A stretch of 64,000 nucleotides of DNA from Leptolyngbya sp. FACHB-321 (GCF_014695975.1 NZ_JACJPI010000046.1:1-64000), one strand, 5' to 3'. Positions 17,081-26,305 are shown, numbered from the stretch's first letter. Translations and numbers: made by a program. Notes: generated by a model from the sequence alone, not told the origin.

Positions 17081-17665
17081 TCATTCGTTAGGCTCTGCTG
17101 ATTCTGCTGCCGCACTTTTGATTGTTGCTGCTGGGAGCGCTGCATTGGTTGCCCCTTCCAAATGATTGCCATAGTGCTCTGCGCCAACACTCTTAACCTG
17201 CTTCATCAGGCTTGCCATTTCCAAAGCGCTCATGGCATAGTTCCAGCCCAAATTGCTTTTAATGCCAGCTCGCTCTAGCGCCTGTTGCATAGTATCGGTC
17301 GTCAGCACACCAAAAATGACTGGCACACCAGTTTGAAAGCCAATGGCAGCAATGCCTTTAGACACTTCTGCTGCCACGTAATCGAAATGGGGTGTTTGCC
17401 CTTTGATGATGGCACCTAAACAGACGATCGCATCGTAGCGGTTTGTTAATGCTAGTTGACGAGCGACTAGAGGCACTTCAAAGCTACCAGGTACCCAGGC
17501 ATAGTCAACCTGAGTACCGTTGGGATCGATGTCGATGCCATGCCGCTTGAGGCAATCCTGACAGCCCTCTAGAAGCTTGCTCGTGACCAAATCGTTAAAC
17601 CGACCAATGACGATCGCAAACCGCATTCGATCGGTTTGAGTGAACGTTCCTTCAAAAACTGCCAT
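17081..17665 (-). CDS. ribH: 6,7-dimethyl-8-ribityllumazine synthase
   Basis: Joins 5-amino-6-ribitylaminouracil and dihydroxybutanone phosphate in riboflavin synthesis. Motifs are [12 protein letters not shown] (residues 16-27), [10 protein letters not shown] (57-66), [17 protein letters not shown] (81-97, with the catalytic His) and [17 protein letters not shown] (118-134). The core is of usual length; the extra C-terminal tail of about 30 residues after the [10 protein letters not shown] helix ([20 protein letters not shown]) is Ala/Glu rich and variable between cyanobacteria. It is downstream of psbZ on the same strand with about 130 bases between, and this gene order is one I recall as common in cyanobacteria. 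Confidence 0.96.
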   Translation of the reverse strand: MAVFEGTFTQTDRMRFAIVIGRFNDLVTSKLLEGCQDCLKRHGIDIDPNGTQVDYAWVPGSFEVPLVARQLALTNRYDAIVCLGAIIKGQTPHFDYVAAEVSKGIAAIGFQTGVPVIFGVLTTDTMQQALERAGIKSNLGWNYAMSALEMASLMKQVKSVGAEHYGNHLEGATNAALPAATIKSAAAESAEPNE

Positions 17666-17798
17666 GCTGCTTAACTTAAATGTTAGAAACCCGTCCTATC
17701 AGCTTAAAGCTTACAAAGCTGTTGCTTCTAGCCGATAGGCGTATGCTGATCTTAAGCGAGTGTTTTTATGGTGAGGATCGTTAACACGCTAGAAACAA

Positions 17799-17987
17799 TT
17801 AGACAACGAGGTAGTTTAGTCCTCCGACCAGCAGCACCAGCGCTGTCCACAAGGCAGAACCAAGTAGAATGAGACGCTTGGATTGATCCCAGTTTTGCGG
17901 CGTTGCCAGAGCGACAGGCGTGCCCACAACCAAGATGAACGACAAAATCACTAAAGCAGCCAGGGAAATCTGAAAGACGATGGTCAT
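17799..17987 (-). CDS. psbZ: Photosystem II protein PsbZ (Ycf9)
   Basis: A 62-residue two-helix membrane protein: helix 1 at residues 4-26 ([24 protein letters not shown]), a short loop with [12 protein letters not shown], and helix 2 at residues 39-60 ([24 protein letters not shown]). Length, loop and termini match PsbZ, a peripheral subunit of photosystem II near CP43. The ATG at 17985-17987 follows GGAG with a spacing of about 11 bases on the minus strand. It precedes ribH on the same strand. Confidence 0.96.
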   Translation of the reverse strand: MTIVFQISLAALVILSFILVVGTPVALATPQNWDQSKRLILLGSALWTALVLLVGGLNYLVV

Positions 17988-18204
17988 AATTTCCGCTTCT
18001 CCGATACGGGGATAGAGTTAGACAACGTAAGGTTATGAATGCAGGCGATCGCACTTACTCCCTTGATTAGTAAGCTATCAGAAAACGGTACACAGAAGAT
18101 GAAGGCTAAAAGCTAAAGGCGAGAGGCTCAAGGCTAAGTTTTTATACTTCATGCTTTAGCCGCTCCATCTGACTTCTCCCTTACAGCTCAAGCCCATCCC
18201 CTTT

Positions 18205-21200
18205 ATGGATCTCATTCTTTGCCACACGACTGCTGACTTCGACACGCTCGGTGCTGCCGTTGGGTTATCACGCTTGCTGCCAGGGTCGCGGATTGTGCTG
18301 GCAGGTGGGGCACACGCTGCTGTACGCGCTTTTCTGGCGCTGCATCGCGATGAGTATGCACTGATCGAGCGGCGATCGGTGAACCCAGACCAGATTCGGA
18401 CGATCGCGGTAGTCGATACCCAGGTGCGCGATCGGCTAGGAGCAGTAGCAGAGTGGCTAGCGTTACCCGACATTACGATCGCTGTATACGACCATCATCT
18501 TGGTATGGAGTCTGATATTGCCGCCACACAGCGTCATGTGGAAGCGGTTGGCGCAACGACAACGCTAATGGTGGAACAACTTCAGGCACAACAGCTTACA
18601 CCGACTGCTGCTGAAGCCACTGTGATGGCATTAGGTATTCATGTTGATACTGGATCGCTAACCTTCGACCAGACCACACCACGCGATGCGAGAGCATTGG
18701 CATGGCTCATGGAACAGGGAGCCAGTTTGCGTGCGATCGCCCACTATGCCGAACCTGGTCTCGCCCCTGCCTTACAGCCATTGCTCACAACAGCACTCCA
18801 TGATTTGCAAACAGAAACCGTTAGGGGCAGTACGATCGGCTGGGTCATCTTAACGCTGGACAGTTTCGTGCCGGGATTATCTAGTCTGGCATCTCATCTG
18901 ATGCAACTAACGGATGTAGATGCATTGCTGCTAGCGGCTCACTACTCTAAAAAGGCTGCTGATCACTCCCTTACAAATGAGTCTTCAGATAAGCAACGGT
19001 CAGAAGAGCAACAGGCAGATGATCAACAGGCAGGTGATCAACGGTTAGAGGCGTATAACGAGCGTGCCTTGACGGTGATTGGGCGATCGCGCATTGATGG
19101 GACTGATTTGAATGCTCTCTTTCAGCCGATCGGAGGTGGCGGGCATCCCCGTGCGGCATCGGTCAATCTGCATCGAGTGAATCCAGAGGCAACGCTAGCG
19201 CAACTGGTGACTCAGCTTAAAGCGCAGGTTCCGCAGCCACTTACTGCTAGAGCGCTCATGTCGTCGCCTGTCCGCACCATTCGTCCCGAAACGTCGATCG
19301 CAGAGGCACAGCGGCTGTTGTTACGTTATGGTCACTCTGGCTTGTCCGTTGTTAATGAGGCAGGTCAGCTTCTTGGCATCATTTCAAGGCGCGACCTGGA
19401 TCTTGCCTTGCATCATGGGTTTAGCCATGCTCCTGTCAAAGGCTACATGACTACTAACCTAAAAACCATCACGCCAGATACATCATTGCCCACGATCGAA
19501 GCGCTAATGGTGACCTATAACATTGGTCGTCTACCTGTCCTGGATCAGGGGAACCTCGTCGGCATCGTCACGCGCACCGATGTGTTGCGTCAGTTGCATC
19601 GGCAGGATGGAGAGCGAGGGAAATGGAGGGAGGAGGGAGACAAAGAGAGGGAAAAACGCAGTGATGGGGAGCGGTTGCCAAGTAAACTGCGATCAACGAT
19701 CGACAAGCCAAAATCACTTCTTGCTGCGTTGCGCCACTGCCTTAAACCTGAACTTTGGCAAGTTTTGTCTGCTGCTGCTGAAGAGGCTGAACAGCAAGGA
19801 TGGCATCTCTACCTGGTAGGGGGAGCCGTGCGAGATTTGCTGCTAGCGATCGCAAAGGGCACGGCACTGCAAGGAGGTTTGCTGCTAGAAGACATAGATT
19901 TAGTCGTTGATGGTTTTCATCGTGCGGCAGTAGTAGGAGCAGGTGTCGCATTGGCAAAATCACTCCAGACCCATTACCCAACCGCTCGTTTAGAGATTCA
20001 CGGCAAATTTCAGACGGCTGCTTTGCTCTGGCATCGTGACCCGGTGCTTAAATCTCTTTGGGTCGATTTTGCTACCGCACGCACCGAGTTTTACCCCTAT
20101 CCTGCCGCAAACCCAGAGGTAGAATCCAGTTCTATTCAGCAGGATCTCTATCGTCGCGATTTCACCATTAACGCGATGGCAATCCGTCTGACAGAACCCT
20201 ACGCTGGAGAAATATTGGATTTTTTTGGCGGCTTGCTTGATCTACAAGCCAAACAGATTCGCGTCCTGCATGCTAACAGTTTTATTGAAGACCCCACTCG
20301 CATCTACCGTGCTGTGCGGTTTGCGACGCGTCTGGGGTTTCAGCTTGATGCTCAAACGGAAAGCTATATTCGCTATGCGATCGCCAGCGGCATTTATAGC
20401 CAAACTCAAGTCCAAAGCCAAGATCAACAAAAGCACCATCAGTCATCTCAAGTACCCATTGCTACGCCTGCCCTGCAAACTCGCCTTAGAGCAGAACTCA
20501 AGTACATTTTTCAATCACCCTATTGGGAACCTGCCCTACAAACGCTAGCGGACTTAGGAGCACTTCAGTGCCTTCATCCGACGCTAGCGATGGATGCCAA
20601 CGTTTGGCGACAGCTAAGGTGGGTTGATCGTGGGCTGAAGTGGCTCAAAAGGCAGAAGGCAGAAGGTAACGTTGTTGACTCTACAGGCGAAGCAGGAGCG
20701 GATGACGTTAAAAGAAGGCAGAAGGCAGAAGCAACCTCCCTTCGGCTTGAGCTTAGGTCGAAAGCAAAATTCCATTCTTCAGCCTTCTGCCCTCCTCTCT
20801 CATCCTTCCCCCCTTCCTGGATCGCCTTACTCGAAGTCCTTCTCGCTCACCTTGCGCCAGAGCATCGCAGTGCTGTTGCTACTAACCTCCAGCTACCGAT
20901 CGATAGTACGGAGCGTTTGCAGCAATTAGAAACGGCTCAATTGACATTAACGGCAGCATTGCCTGCCTGTCAGCGTCCCAGCGAAATTGTGCAATTGCTC
21001 AAGCCCTATGATTTGTGGTTGTTAGTGTTGATTGCCGTGCGTAGTGAGCGATCGACACCAGCACCAAGCAAGGCAGGTTCACCCCGTCGCAAAATTTGCC
21101 AGTATCTCACCCACTGGCTTGCCGTCAAACCGCCCCTGGATGGCAACGATCTCAAAGCCCTGGGCTATAAACCGGGTCCGCAGTTTAAAGCCATTCTAGA

Positions 21201-21288
21201 AGCATTAATTGCTGCCACGCTGGATGGGGTGCTTTCTAACCGTGCAGAGGCAGAAGCGTTTGTAGCGGAGCGGTTTGGTGAAGGATGA
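18205..21288 (+). CDS. DHH phosphoesterase - CBS pair - tRNA/poly(A) nucleotidyltransferase fusion
   Basis: A 1027-residue protein with three parts. Residues 1-330 are a DHH-type phosphoesterase: HTTADFDTLGAAVGL, VVDTQ, YDHHLGM (about 96) and the DHHA1 motif GGGGHPRAA (about 310). Residues 345-465 hold two CBS repeats (ARALMSSPVRTI..., KGYMTTNLKTI...), which often bind adenosine nucleotides. From about 505 comes the class II nucleotidyltransferase: LYLVGGAVRDLLL (about 536), DIDLVVDG with two Asp, RRDFTINAMAI and EDPTRIYRAVRFATRLGF. The architecture is known in cyanobacteria and Aquifex and generally acts as an A-adding or CCA-adding enzyme. Short low-complexity inserts after residues 470 and 812 carry repeat sequences described separately. 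ATG start at 18205. Confidence 0.9.
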   Translation: MDLILCHTTADFDTLGAAVGLSRLLPGSRIVLAGGAHAAVRAFLALHRDEYALIERRSVNPDQIRTIAVVDTQVRDRLGAVAEWLALPDITIAVYDHHLGMESDIAATQRHVEAVGATTTLMVEQLQAQQLTPTAAEATVMALGIHVDTGSLTFDQTTPRDARALAWLMEQGASLRAIAHYAEPGLAPALQPLLTTALHDLQTETVRGSTIGWVILTLDSFVPGLSSLASHLMQLTDVDALLLAAHYSKKAADHSLTNESSDKQRSEEQQADDQQAGDQRLEAYNERALTVIGRSRIDGTDLNALFQPIGGGGHPRAASVNLHRVNPEATLAQLVTQLKAQVPQPLTARALMSSPVRTIRPETSIAEAQRLLLRYGHSGLSVVNEAGQLLGIISRRDLDLALHHGFSHAPVKGYMTTNLKTITPDTSLPTIEALMVTYNIGRLPVLDQGNLVGIVTRTDVLRQLHRQDGERGKWREEGDKEREKRSDGERLPSKLRSTIDKPKSLLAALRHCLKPELWQVLSAAAEEAEQQGWHLYLVGGAVRDLLLAIAKGTALQGGLLLEDIDLVVDGFHRAAVVGAGVALAKSLQTHYPTARLEIHGKFQTAALLWHRDPVLKSLWVDFATARTEFYPYPAANPEVESSSIQQDLYRRDFTINAMAIRLTEPYAGEILDFFGGLLDLQAKQIRVLHANSFIEDPTRIYRAVRFATRLGFQLDAQTESYIRYAIASGIYSQTQVQSQDQQKHHQSSQVPIATPALQTRLRAELKYIFQSPYWEPALQTLADLGALQCLHPTLAMDANVWRQLRWVDRGLKWLKRQKAEGNVVDSTGEAGADDVKRRQKAEATSLRLELRSKAKFHSSAFCPPLSSFPPSWIALLEVLLAHLAPEHRSAVATNLQLPIDSTERLQQLETAQLTLTAALPACQRPSEIVQLLKPYDLWLLVLIAVRSERSTPAPSKAGSPRRKICQYLTHWLAVKPPLDGNDLKALGYKPGPQFKAILEALIAATLDGVLSNRAEAEAFVAERFGEG
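19605..19690 (+). repeat. Purine-rich repeat arm inside the nucleotidyltransferase fusion gene
   Basis: GGATGGAGAGCGAGGGAAATGG followed by further G/A-rich sequence to about 19690 encodes a charged linker (DGERGKWREEGDKEREKRSDGERL). It looks like the purine half of the dispersed repeat described elsewhere, in frame within the linker between the CBS and nucleotidyltransferase parts. Confidence 0.55.
20649..20818 (+). repeat. Dispersed purine-arm/pyrimidine-arm repeat copy inside a gene
   Basis: AAGGCAGAAGGCAGAAGG begins the copy and AGAAGGCAGAAGGCAGAAG is repeated near 20715; the opposite end reads CATTCTTCAGCCTTCTGCCC. The copy is in frame and encodes a low-complexity insert (KRQKAEGN, then KAEATSLRLEL) between the nucleotidyltransferase core and its C-terminal domain. 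The two halves can pair with each other. Confidence 0.65.
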
Positions 21289-21360
21289 GGGTAAGGAATG
21301 AAGAATAAGTTTGAGTTTTGAGTTTTCTCCTGCCTTCTGCCCTCTGCCTTCTGCCTCCTG
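21281..21360 (+). repeat. Dispersed purine-arm/pyrimidine-arm repeat copy
   Basis: GGATGAGGGTAAGGAATGAAG forms the purine arm, TTTGAGTTTTGAGTTTTC the AT-rich centre and CTCCTGCCTTCTGCCCTCTGCC the pyrimidine arm. It sits at the 3' end of the nucleotidyltransferase gene, whose stop codon lies inside it, and before the kinase gene. Confidence 0.7.
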
Positions 21361-21393
21361 TTTGCTAGCTTCAGGTCAGTAGGAAGGGTTAGC

Positions 21394-22935
21394 ATGGTCA
21401 CGATCGTTGAGGTAGTGATGCCCATGAATTTAACTGCGGGTACACCGCTGCAAGACGGCAAATACGTACTCAATAATCTCCTCGGTCAGAGTGCGTGGGG
21501 TATCACTTTCAAAGCGACTCAGACTCGTTTGAACCAGGCTGTGGTGCTAAAAACATTGCGATCGCAGCCAGAGATGGATATAGCTCCTTTAAGACAGCCG
21601 TTTTTAGAAGAAGTGCGGCGGTTTACGCAGTGCCAGCATCCTGGGTTAGTGAGAGTGCTGGATAGCTTTACCGAAGCCGGATTACCGTTCGCAGTCATGG
21701 ATTACGTTGCCGGTCAGACATTAGCAGAGCTAGTGCGATCGCAAAAGCCATTACCAGAGGCGCAGGCTGTGCAATATATCCGTCAGGCTAGCTCGGCACT
21801 CAGCGTCATCCATCGTCACGGCTTGCTCCATCGAGATGTCAAGCCAGAAAATCTGGTGCGTCCTACAGGTGCCGCATTTGTGGTGTTGGTGGGCTTTAGC
21901 ATCACGCCTGGGGCTGTCCCAGTTGAGATCAATCGCGCAGACTCTCAATTGGCAAACCCTTATGCAGCGATCGAGCTACAGCAAGCTAAGGCATTAACTG
22001 CGGCGGCAGACATTTATGCCTTAGCGGCAACGCTCTACTTTTTAGTGACGCAGCATGAGCCGATCGCTGCCTCACACCGTCAGCAGACGCCCTTAGTGAC
22101 ACCGCGCCAACTGCAACCACAGCTTAGCACTGCGATCGAACACGCCATTCTTAGTGGTATGGCTGTAAACGTGCAAGAGCGTCCGCAGACGATCGCTGAC
22201 TGGTTGGCGCTCCTACCAGATAGCAACCGGCTACCAGCTGCACAAGGAGTCAATGGTGCTGGGAAACTTCCGGCGGCAATCAACCTGCCTCATACTGCCA
22301 ACGGTTCCGGTCGCACCACGGCTCCTCCGGCTCCACCAGCACTCGCCAATCCAACTCATGCCACTGCGCCTGTGCCTCCAGTACCAATGTCTACACCTAG
22401 CTTTGTGCCTGCACCCAAGAGTCGTTTGCCGAAAGCGCTAGGGGTAACAGCCGCGATCGCGATCGCGGGAGGATTCGGTCTGGGGTTAGTCCTACGCTTT
22501 AGCGCCATCAATGGCATTGGTCCAACGCTCTTTCAGACTACGCAAGACTTTCCGCCCGTACAAAATTGGCCGCTCCAGGCAACGCCTGAAGACTTGCTCA
22601 CCGCTCCAGTTTTGCCGGAATCCGTGCCGTTTCGCGATCAGGAACCCGGCGATCGTCCTCCAGTTATCAGAGTCGCACCCGACCCAGCGCCAGTGCCAGT
22701 GATACCTACGCCCTCACCAACGGCAACGATCGAGGCAACGCCAGCGCCTGTTCCCACTCCAGTTGAACCAGACATACAGCCCTCGCCGCCGCCTAGTCCA
22801 GCACCAGCCACTGACTCAACGCCACGCCCCCTTCCTGCAGGAGAAGACGCACCAGACCCATCAGGCATACCATTAGAACGGGAGCGGTTACCGCTGAGGC
22901 AACCAAATCTAGATATAAACCAAAAGCCCAACTAA
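21394..22935 (+). CDS. Serine/threonine kinase-like protein with degenerate catalytic motifs, one membrane helix
   Basis: Residues 15-270 have the Hanks kinase fold. The P-loop reads LGQSAWGITFKA, with Ser where the middle Gly is usual. The Lys of strand 3 is present (VVLKTL). The catalytic loop LLHRDVKPENL (about 145) is intact. The magnesium-binding DFG is replaced by GFS (VLVGFSIT, about 167), and the APE-like site reads AAIE. The later conserved segment AADIYALAATLYFLVT is retained. After a Pro-rich linker a single membrane helix (about 346-369) is followed by an Ala/Pro-rich extracellular tail of 140 residues. Loss of DFG suggests a pseudokinase or an unusual metal-binding mode. GGAAGGG just before ATG 21394 supports that start; ATGs at 21418 and 21424 are alternatives. 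Confidence 0.85.
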   Translation: MVTIVEVVMPMNLTAGTPLQDGKYVLNNLLGQSAWGITFKATQTRLNQAVVLKTLRSQPEMDIAPLRQPFLEEVRRFTQCQHPGLVRVLDSFTEAGLPFAVMDYVAGQTLAELVRSQKPLPEAQAVQYIRQASSALSVIHRHGLLHRDVKPENLVRPTGAAFVVLVGFSITPGAVPVEINRADSQLANPYAAIELQQAKALTAAADIYALAATLYFLVTQHEPIAASHRQQTPLVTPRQLQPQLSTAIEHAILSGMAVNVQERPQTIADWLALLPDSNRLPAAQGVNGAGKLPAAINLPHTANGSGRTTAPPAPPALANPTHATAPVPPVPMSTPSFVPAPKSRLPKALGVTAAIAIAGGFGLGLVLRFSAINGIGPTLFQTTQDFPPVQNWPLQATPEDLLTAPVLPESVPFRDQEPGDRPPVIRVAPDPAPVPVIPTPSPTATIEATPAPVPTPVEPDIQPSPPPSPAPATDSTPRPLPAGEDAPDPSGIPLERERLPLRQPNLDINQKPN

Positions 22936-23063
22936 CGTAAAGGCTGACTTGTTGCTTGCAGAACCTGTTTATGGTTTGTTCTCTTACGTTCAAGCTAGCA
23001 GTCTGTGAGGCAAGCAAGCTATAATTCCGGTTAAATGCAGCAGTTTCATGGCGGAGAGTTCTC

Positions 23064-23387
23064 ATGAGTAGTCCCTTCGATGCTTTCTATGTTGGTAGAG
23101 CGATCGCTGAAGCTGTTTATGAGCAGGTAGAGCGTGCTCTAACAAATTCCCTAAGCGATCTGGGTAGATTTGATGCCGAGCAGCGGGAGCGTTTGCGTCA
23201 GTTTACAGAAGATGTACTAGCTCGTGCTCAACGGGATGCAGAGGCAGCAAAGCGGAGCCGCACTACGACGGCGATCGTGCCTATTGGTCAACCAACTGAC
23301 CTGCAAGCAACAATTGACGAACTACGGGCAGAGGTCGCACAACTACGCTCCGAGCTGAAGCGCTATCGCAGTAGCAGTCAGGTTTAA
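23064..23387 (+). CDS. DUF6825-type thylakoid-associated protein
   Basis: A 107-residue helical protein. FYVGRAIAEAVYEQVERALTNSLSDLGRFDAEQRERLRQFTEDVLARA is the pattern I recall for the cyanobacterial DUF6825 family: a short N-terminal VGRA helix, then a longer helix with a D/E-Q-R-E-R-L-R-Q-F motif. The C-terminal half is a charged coiled coil (TIDELRAEVAQLRSELKRY). Function is unknown; some relatives are described as thylakoid-associated. The ATG at 23064 follows GGAGAGTTCTC. It is upstream of the ABC1 gene on the same strand. Confidence 0.75.
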   Translation: MSSPFDAFYVGRAIAEAVYEQVERALTNSLSDLGRFDAEQRERLRQFTEDVLARAQRDAEAAKRSRTTTAIVPIGQPTDLQATIDELRAEVAQLRSELKRYRSSSQV

Positions 23388-23483
23388 TCAGGCAAATTTT
23401 CTGCCGCTGATTTTACACTCATTAACTTTTTTCAATCAATCCGTTACGTTCAGCTACATTAAAACAAAGCTTTAGGAATTCGA

Positions 23484-25490
23484 GTGTCTGTTTCTTCCCA
23501 CGACTCCGACCCGTCAACGAAACCTGCGGAGCCTGTAACGGGTGCTAACCTGCACCTAGATCATACGGACTCTCCTGCTGGCTACCGAGTGCCAGTGTAC
23601 CTATCTGACCAGCATGATGGTCAGGATTTTCCGGTTGCAGGTGTCGATCATACGACACTAGACGAAGCCGATTTTGTAGAGCCATCGTTAGACGAAGCCG
23701 CTTCTGGGCATACTGTAACGGCAGAAGAAGCAGTAGCAGCGCGCTACGTGCAGTCTGCTAGAAAGTCTGCACGTGGAGCTACGCGGGGCGATCGTCGTGT
23801 CAAGTCTAAACCCTATGGTGACAAAGCTTACCGTTGGAATCACGAAAATTACTCTCGCCTGCGCCGTACTTACGACATTCAATCCTTTGTTTGGCTACTG
23901 GTTTTTTCGCAATGGCTTTACAAGAAGCCTTGGAGCTACCCCGGTGGCATGACCGAGGAGAAGCAGAAACTACGCCGCCGCAGTCAGGCAGTTTGGATTC
24001 GGGACACCTTACTTGATTTGGGTCCAACCTTTATTAAAGTCGGTCAACTGTTTTCCACTCGCGCTGATCTATTCCCTACTGAGTACGTTGAGGAACTCTC
24101 TAAACTACAGGACAGAGTGCCTGCGTTTAGCTACGAGCAAGCCAAAGCGATTATTGAGCAAGATTTTGGCAAGCCGATTCAGACGCTGTTTCGGAGCTTT
24201 GACCCCATTCCCTTAGCAGCGGCAAGTTTGGGGCAGGTACATCGGGCACAGCTTCACTCTGGCGAAGAAGTCGTGGTCAAAGTGCAGCGACCCGGTCTGC
24301 TGAAGCTTTTTAAGATTGACCTGGCGATTTTGAAAGGCATTACTCGCTACTTTCAAAACCATCCTGAATGGGGCAGAGGGCGCGATTGGCTTGGTATTTA
24401 CGACGAATGCTGCAAGATTCTCTATGAAGAGGTAGACTACCTCAACGAAGGGCGCAATGCTGACACCTTTCGGCGCAATTTTCGCCAGGAAAACTGGGTC
24501 TATGTGCCCCGTGTCTACTGGCGCTATGCCTCACCTAGGGTACTGACGCTAGAGTATCTTCCGGGCATTAAAATTAGTCACTATGAAGCGTTGGAAGCGG
24601 CAGGGCTCGATCGCAAAGCGCTTGCTCAAATGGGTGCAAAAGCTTATCTGCATCAGTTGCTAAACGACGGCTTTTTCCATGCGGATCCGCATCCCGGCAA
24701 CATTGCAGTTAGTGCGGATGGGTCGCTCATTTTCTACGACTTTGGCATGATGGGGCAAGTCTCCATTCTGACCCGTGAGAAGCTGCTAGAAGTCTTCTTT
24801 GGCGTTGCTCAGAAAGACGGCGATCGTGTGGTTGCGTCATTAGTTGAACTCGGCGCACTCGCTCAGTCAGACGATATGGGACCTGTACGGCGATCAGTAC
24901 AGTTCATGCTAGACAACTTCATGGACAAGCCGTTTGAGAATCAGTCGGTCAGTGCCATCAGTGACGATTTGTACGAAATTGCTTACGGTCAACCGTTTCG
25001 CTTTCCGGCAACCTTCACCTTTGTGATGCGAGCGTTTTCGACCCTGGAAGGTGTAGGAAAAGGGTTAGACCCAGACTTTAACTTTATGGAGGTTGCAAGA
25101 CCTTTTGCAATGCAAATTATGGCAAACGGAAATCCTTCATCAGATGCAAACAGCATTCTAAGCGAGTTTGGTCGGCAGGCGGCACAAGTTAGCAGTACCG
25201 CCTTGGGGCTACCGCGCCGGATTGAAGATACCCTGGATAAGCTGGAGCGCGGTGACGTGCGGGTGCGAGTGCGATCGATCGAGACTGATCGTATTCTCCG
25301 CCGACTTAGTGGCGTTAATATGGGTACCAATTACACGCTGCTGGTATGCGCTTTTACCCTTTCAGCAACAATTCTGCTAGCAACGGGCTATGGTTGGTGG
25401 GCACTAATCCCTGCATCGGCTGCGATCGCGGCTGCGATCGCGTTTATTCGGCTCATGATGCGCCTCGATCGCTCTGAACGAATTTCTTAA
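23484..25490 (+). CDS. ABC1/UbiB-family atypical kinase
   Basis: A 668-residue membrane-associated atypical kinase. After an acidic N-terminal extension of about 110 residues comes LGPTFIKVGQLFSTRADLFP, the ABC1 KxGQ motif, then AAASLGQVHRAQL (the Ala-rich loop that replaces a Gly-rich P-loop), VVVKVQRPGL (Lys near residue 265), NDGFFHADPHPGNI (about 399) and IFYDFGMMGQ (about 417). Two C-terminal hydrophobic segments (about 617-660) could anchor it in thylakoids. Relatives act in prenylquinone metabolism and photosystem protection. GTG start at 23484 with only a modest GGAATTCGA upstream. It is followed 62 bases later by a PP2C phosphatase gene. Confidence 0.93.
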   Translation: MSVSSHDSDPSTKPAEPVTGANLHLDHTDSPAGYRVPVYLSDQHDGQDFPVAGVDHTTLDEADFVEPSLDEAASGHTVTAEEAVAARYVQSARKSARGATRGDRRVKSKPYGDKAYRWNHENYSRLRRTYDIQSFVWLLVFSQWLYKKPWSYPGGMTEEKQKLRRRSQAVWIRDTLLDLGPTFIKVGQLFSTRADLFPTEYVEELSKLQDRVPAFSYEQAKAIIEQDFGKPIQTLFRSFDPIPLAAASLGQVHRAQLHSGEEVVVKVQRPGLLKLFKIDLAILKGITRYFQNHPEWGRGRDWLGIYDECCKILYEEVDYLNEGRNADTFRRNFRQENWVYVPRVYWRYASPRVLTLEYLPGIKISHYEALEAAGLDRKALAQMGAKAYLHQLLNDGFFHADPHPGNIAVSADGSLIFYDFGMMGQVSILTREKLLEVFFGVAQKDGDRVVASLVELGALAQSDDMGPVRRSVQFMLDNFMDKPFENQSVSAISDDLYEIAYGQPFRFPATFTFVMRAFSTLEGVGKGLDPDFNFMEVARPFAMQIMANGNPSSDANSILSEFGRQAAQVSSTALGLPRRIEDTLDKLERGDVRVRVRSIETDRILRRLSGVNMGTNYTLLVCAFTLSATILLATGYGWWALIPASAAIAAAIAFIRLMMRLDRSERIS

Positions 25491-25552
25491 GCATCGGTTT
25501 AACTTCACAAACTGAAGCCTGTAATGGTCATTGACGACAGCACAGTCCCTTT

Positions 25553-26305
25553 ATGAAACGCCTTTTCACAGGTCTAACAGATGTGGGGCTTCTGCGCTCT
25601 GTGAATCAGGATGCTTATTGCATTGATGCAGATGGGCGCTTTTTTATCGTTGCAGATGGTATGGGTGGACACGCTGGTGGTCAAGAAGCAAGCCATCTGG
25701 CAACCCAAGCCATTCAAGCCTATTTTCTCGCTCATTGGCAATCTAGTGAGAGTTCACGATCGCTGCTTGAAGGAGCCTTCCTCAGTGCCAATCAGGCAAT
25801 TTTAAAAGACCAGCGCAGCCATCCCGAACGGTCTGATATGGGTACGACTGCGGTTGCAGTTATCTTTCGGGATGCACAGCCCTGGTGTGCTCACACTGGA
25901 GATTCACGTCTCTACCGCCTCCGTGGTGCGAAGCTGGAGCAACTGACTGAAGATCACACGTGGGTGGCACGGGCATTAAAAGTGGGTGAAATTACAGCCG
26001 ATCAGGCAAGAGTTCACCCTTGGCGACACGTCTTAGCGCAGTGCTTAGGGCGTGAAGACCTTCAGCAAATTGATGTTCAGCCATTGTCACTACAGGGAGG
26101 CGATCGGCTGTTGCTGTGTAGCGATGGTCTCACTGAAGAAGTGTCTGATCAACTGATTGCCTCGCATCTTAAGTCGATTCGTGCTTGCGATCGAGCAGCT
26201 ACGGCTCTGATTGACGCTGCTAAAAAACACGGTGGAAGAGACAACATCACAGTTGTAATTGTGGCGATCAGTAGTTCAAATCAACAAGACAGCGAAACTG
26301 CATAG
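25553..26305 (+). CDS. PP2C-type serine/threonine phosphatase (Stp1-like)
   Basis: The 250-residue enzyme has the full PP2C motif set: DVGLLRSVNQDAY, FFIVADGMGGHAGGQEAS (metal-binding Asp and Gly), DMGTTAVAVIF, HTGDSRLYRLRG, TEDHTWVARALKVG, LLLCSDGLTEEV and GGRDNITVVIVAI. It removes phosphate from Ser/Thr using Mn/Mg and typically reverses Hanks-type kinases. It may share a transcript with the ABC1 gene. The degenerate kinase gene lies 3 kb upstream, so a pairing is possible but speculative. ATG start at 25553 preceded by CAGTCCCTTT, without an obvious ribosome site. Confidence 0.93.
   Translation: MKRLFTGLTDVGLLRSVNQDAYCIDADGRFFIVADGMGGHAGGQEASHLATQAIQAYFLAHWQSSESSRSLLEGAFLSANQAILKDQRSHPERSDMGTTAVAVIFRDAQPWCAHTGDSRLYRLRGAKLEQLTEDHTWVARALKVGEITADQARVHPWRHVLAQCLGREDLQQIDVQPLSLQGGDRLLLCSDGLTEEVSDQLIASHLKSIRACDRAATALIDAAKKHGGRDNITVVIVAISSSNQQDSETA

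Noticed and set aside
21394-26305. Kinase, ABC1 and PP2C as one signalling operon
   Set aside because: The genes are on one strand but separated by spacers of about 60-130 bases and an unrelated DUF6825 gene; no shared function can be read from position alone.
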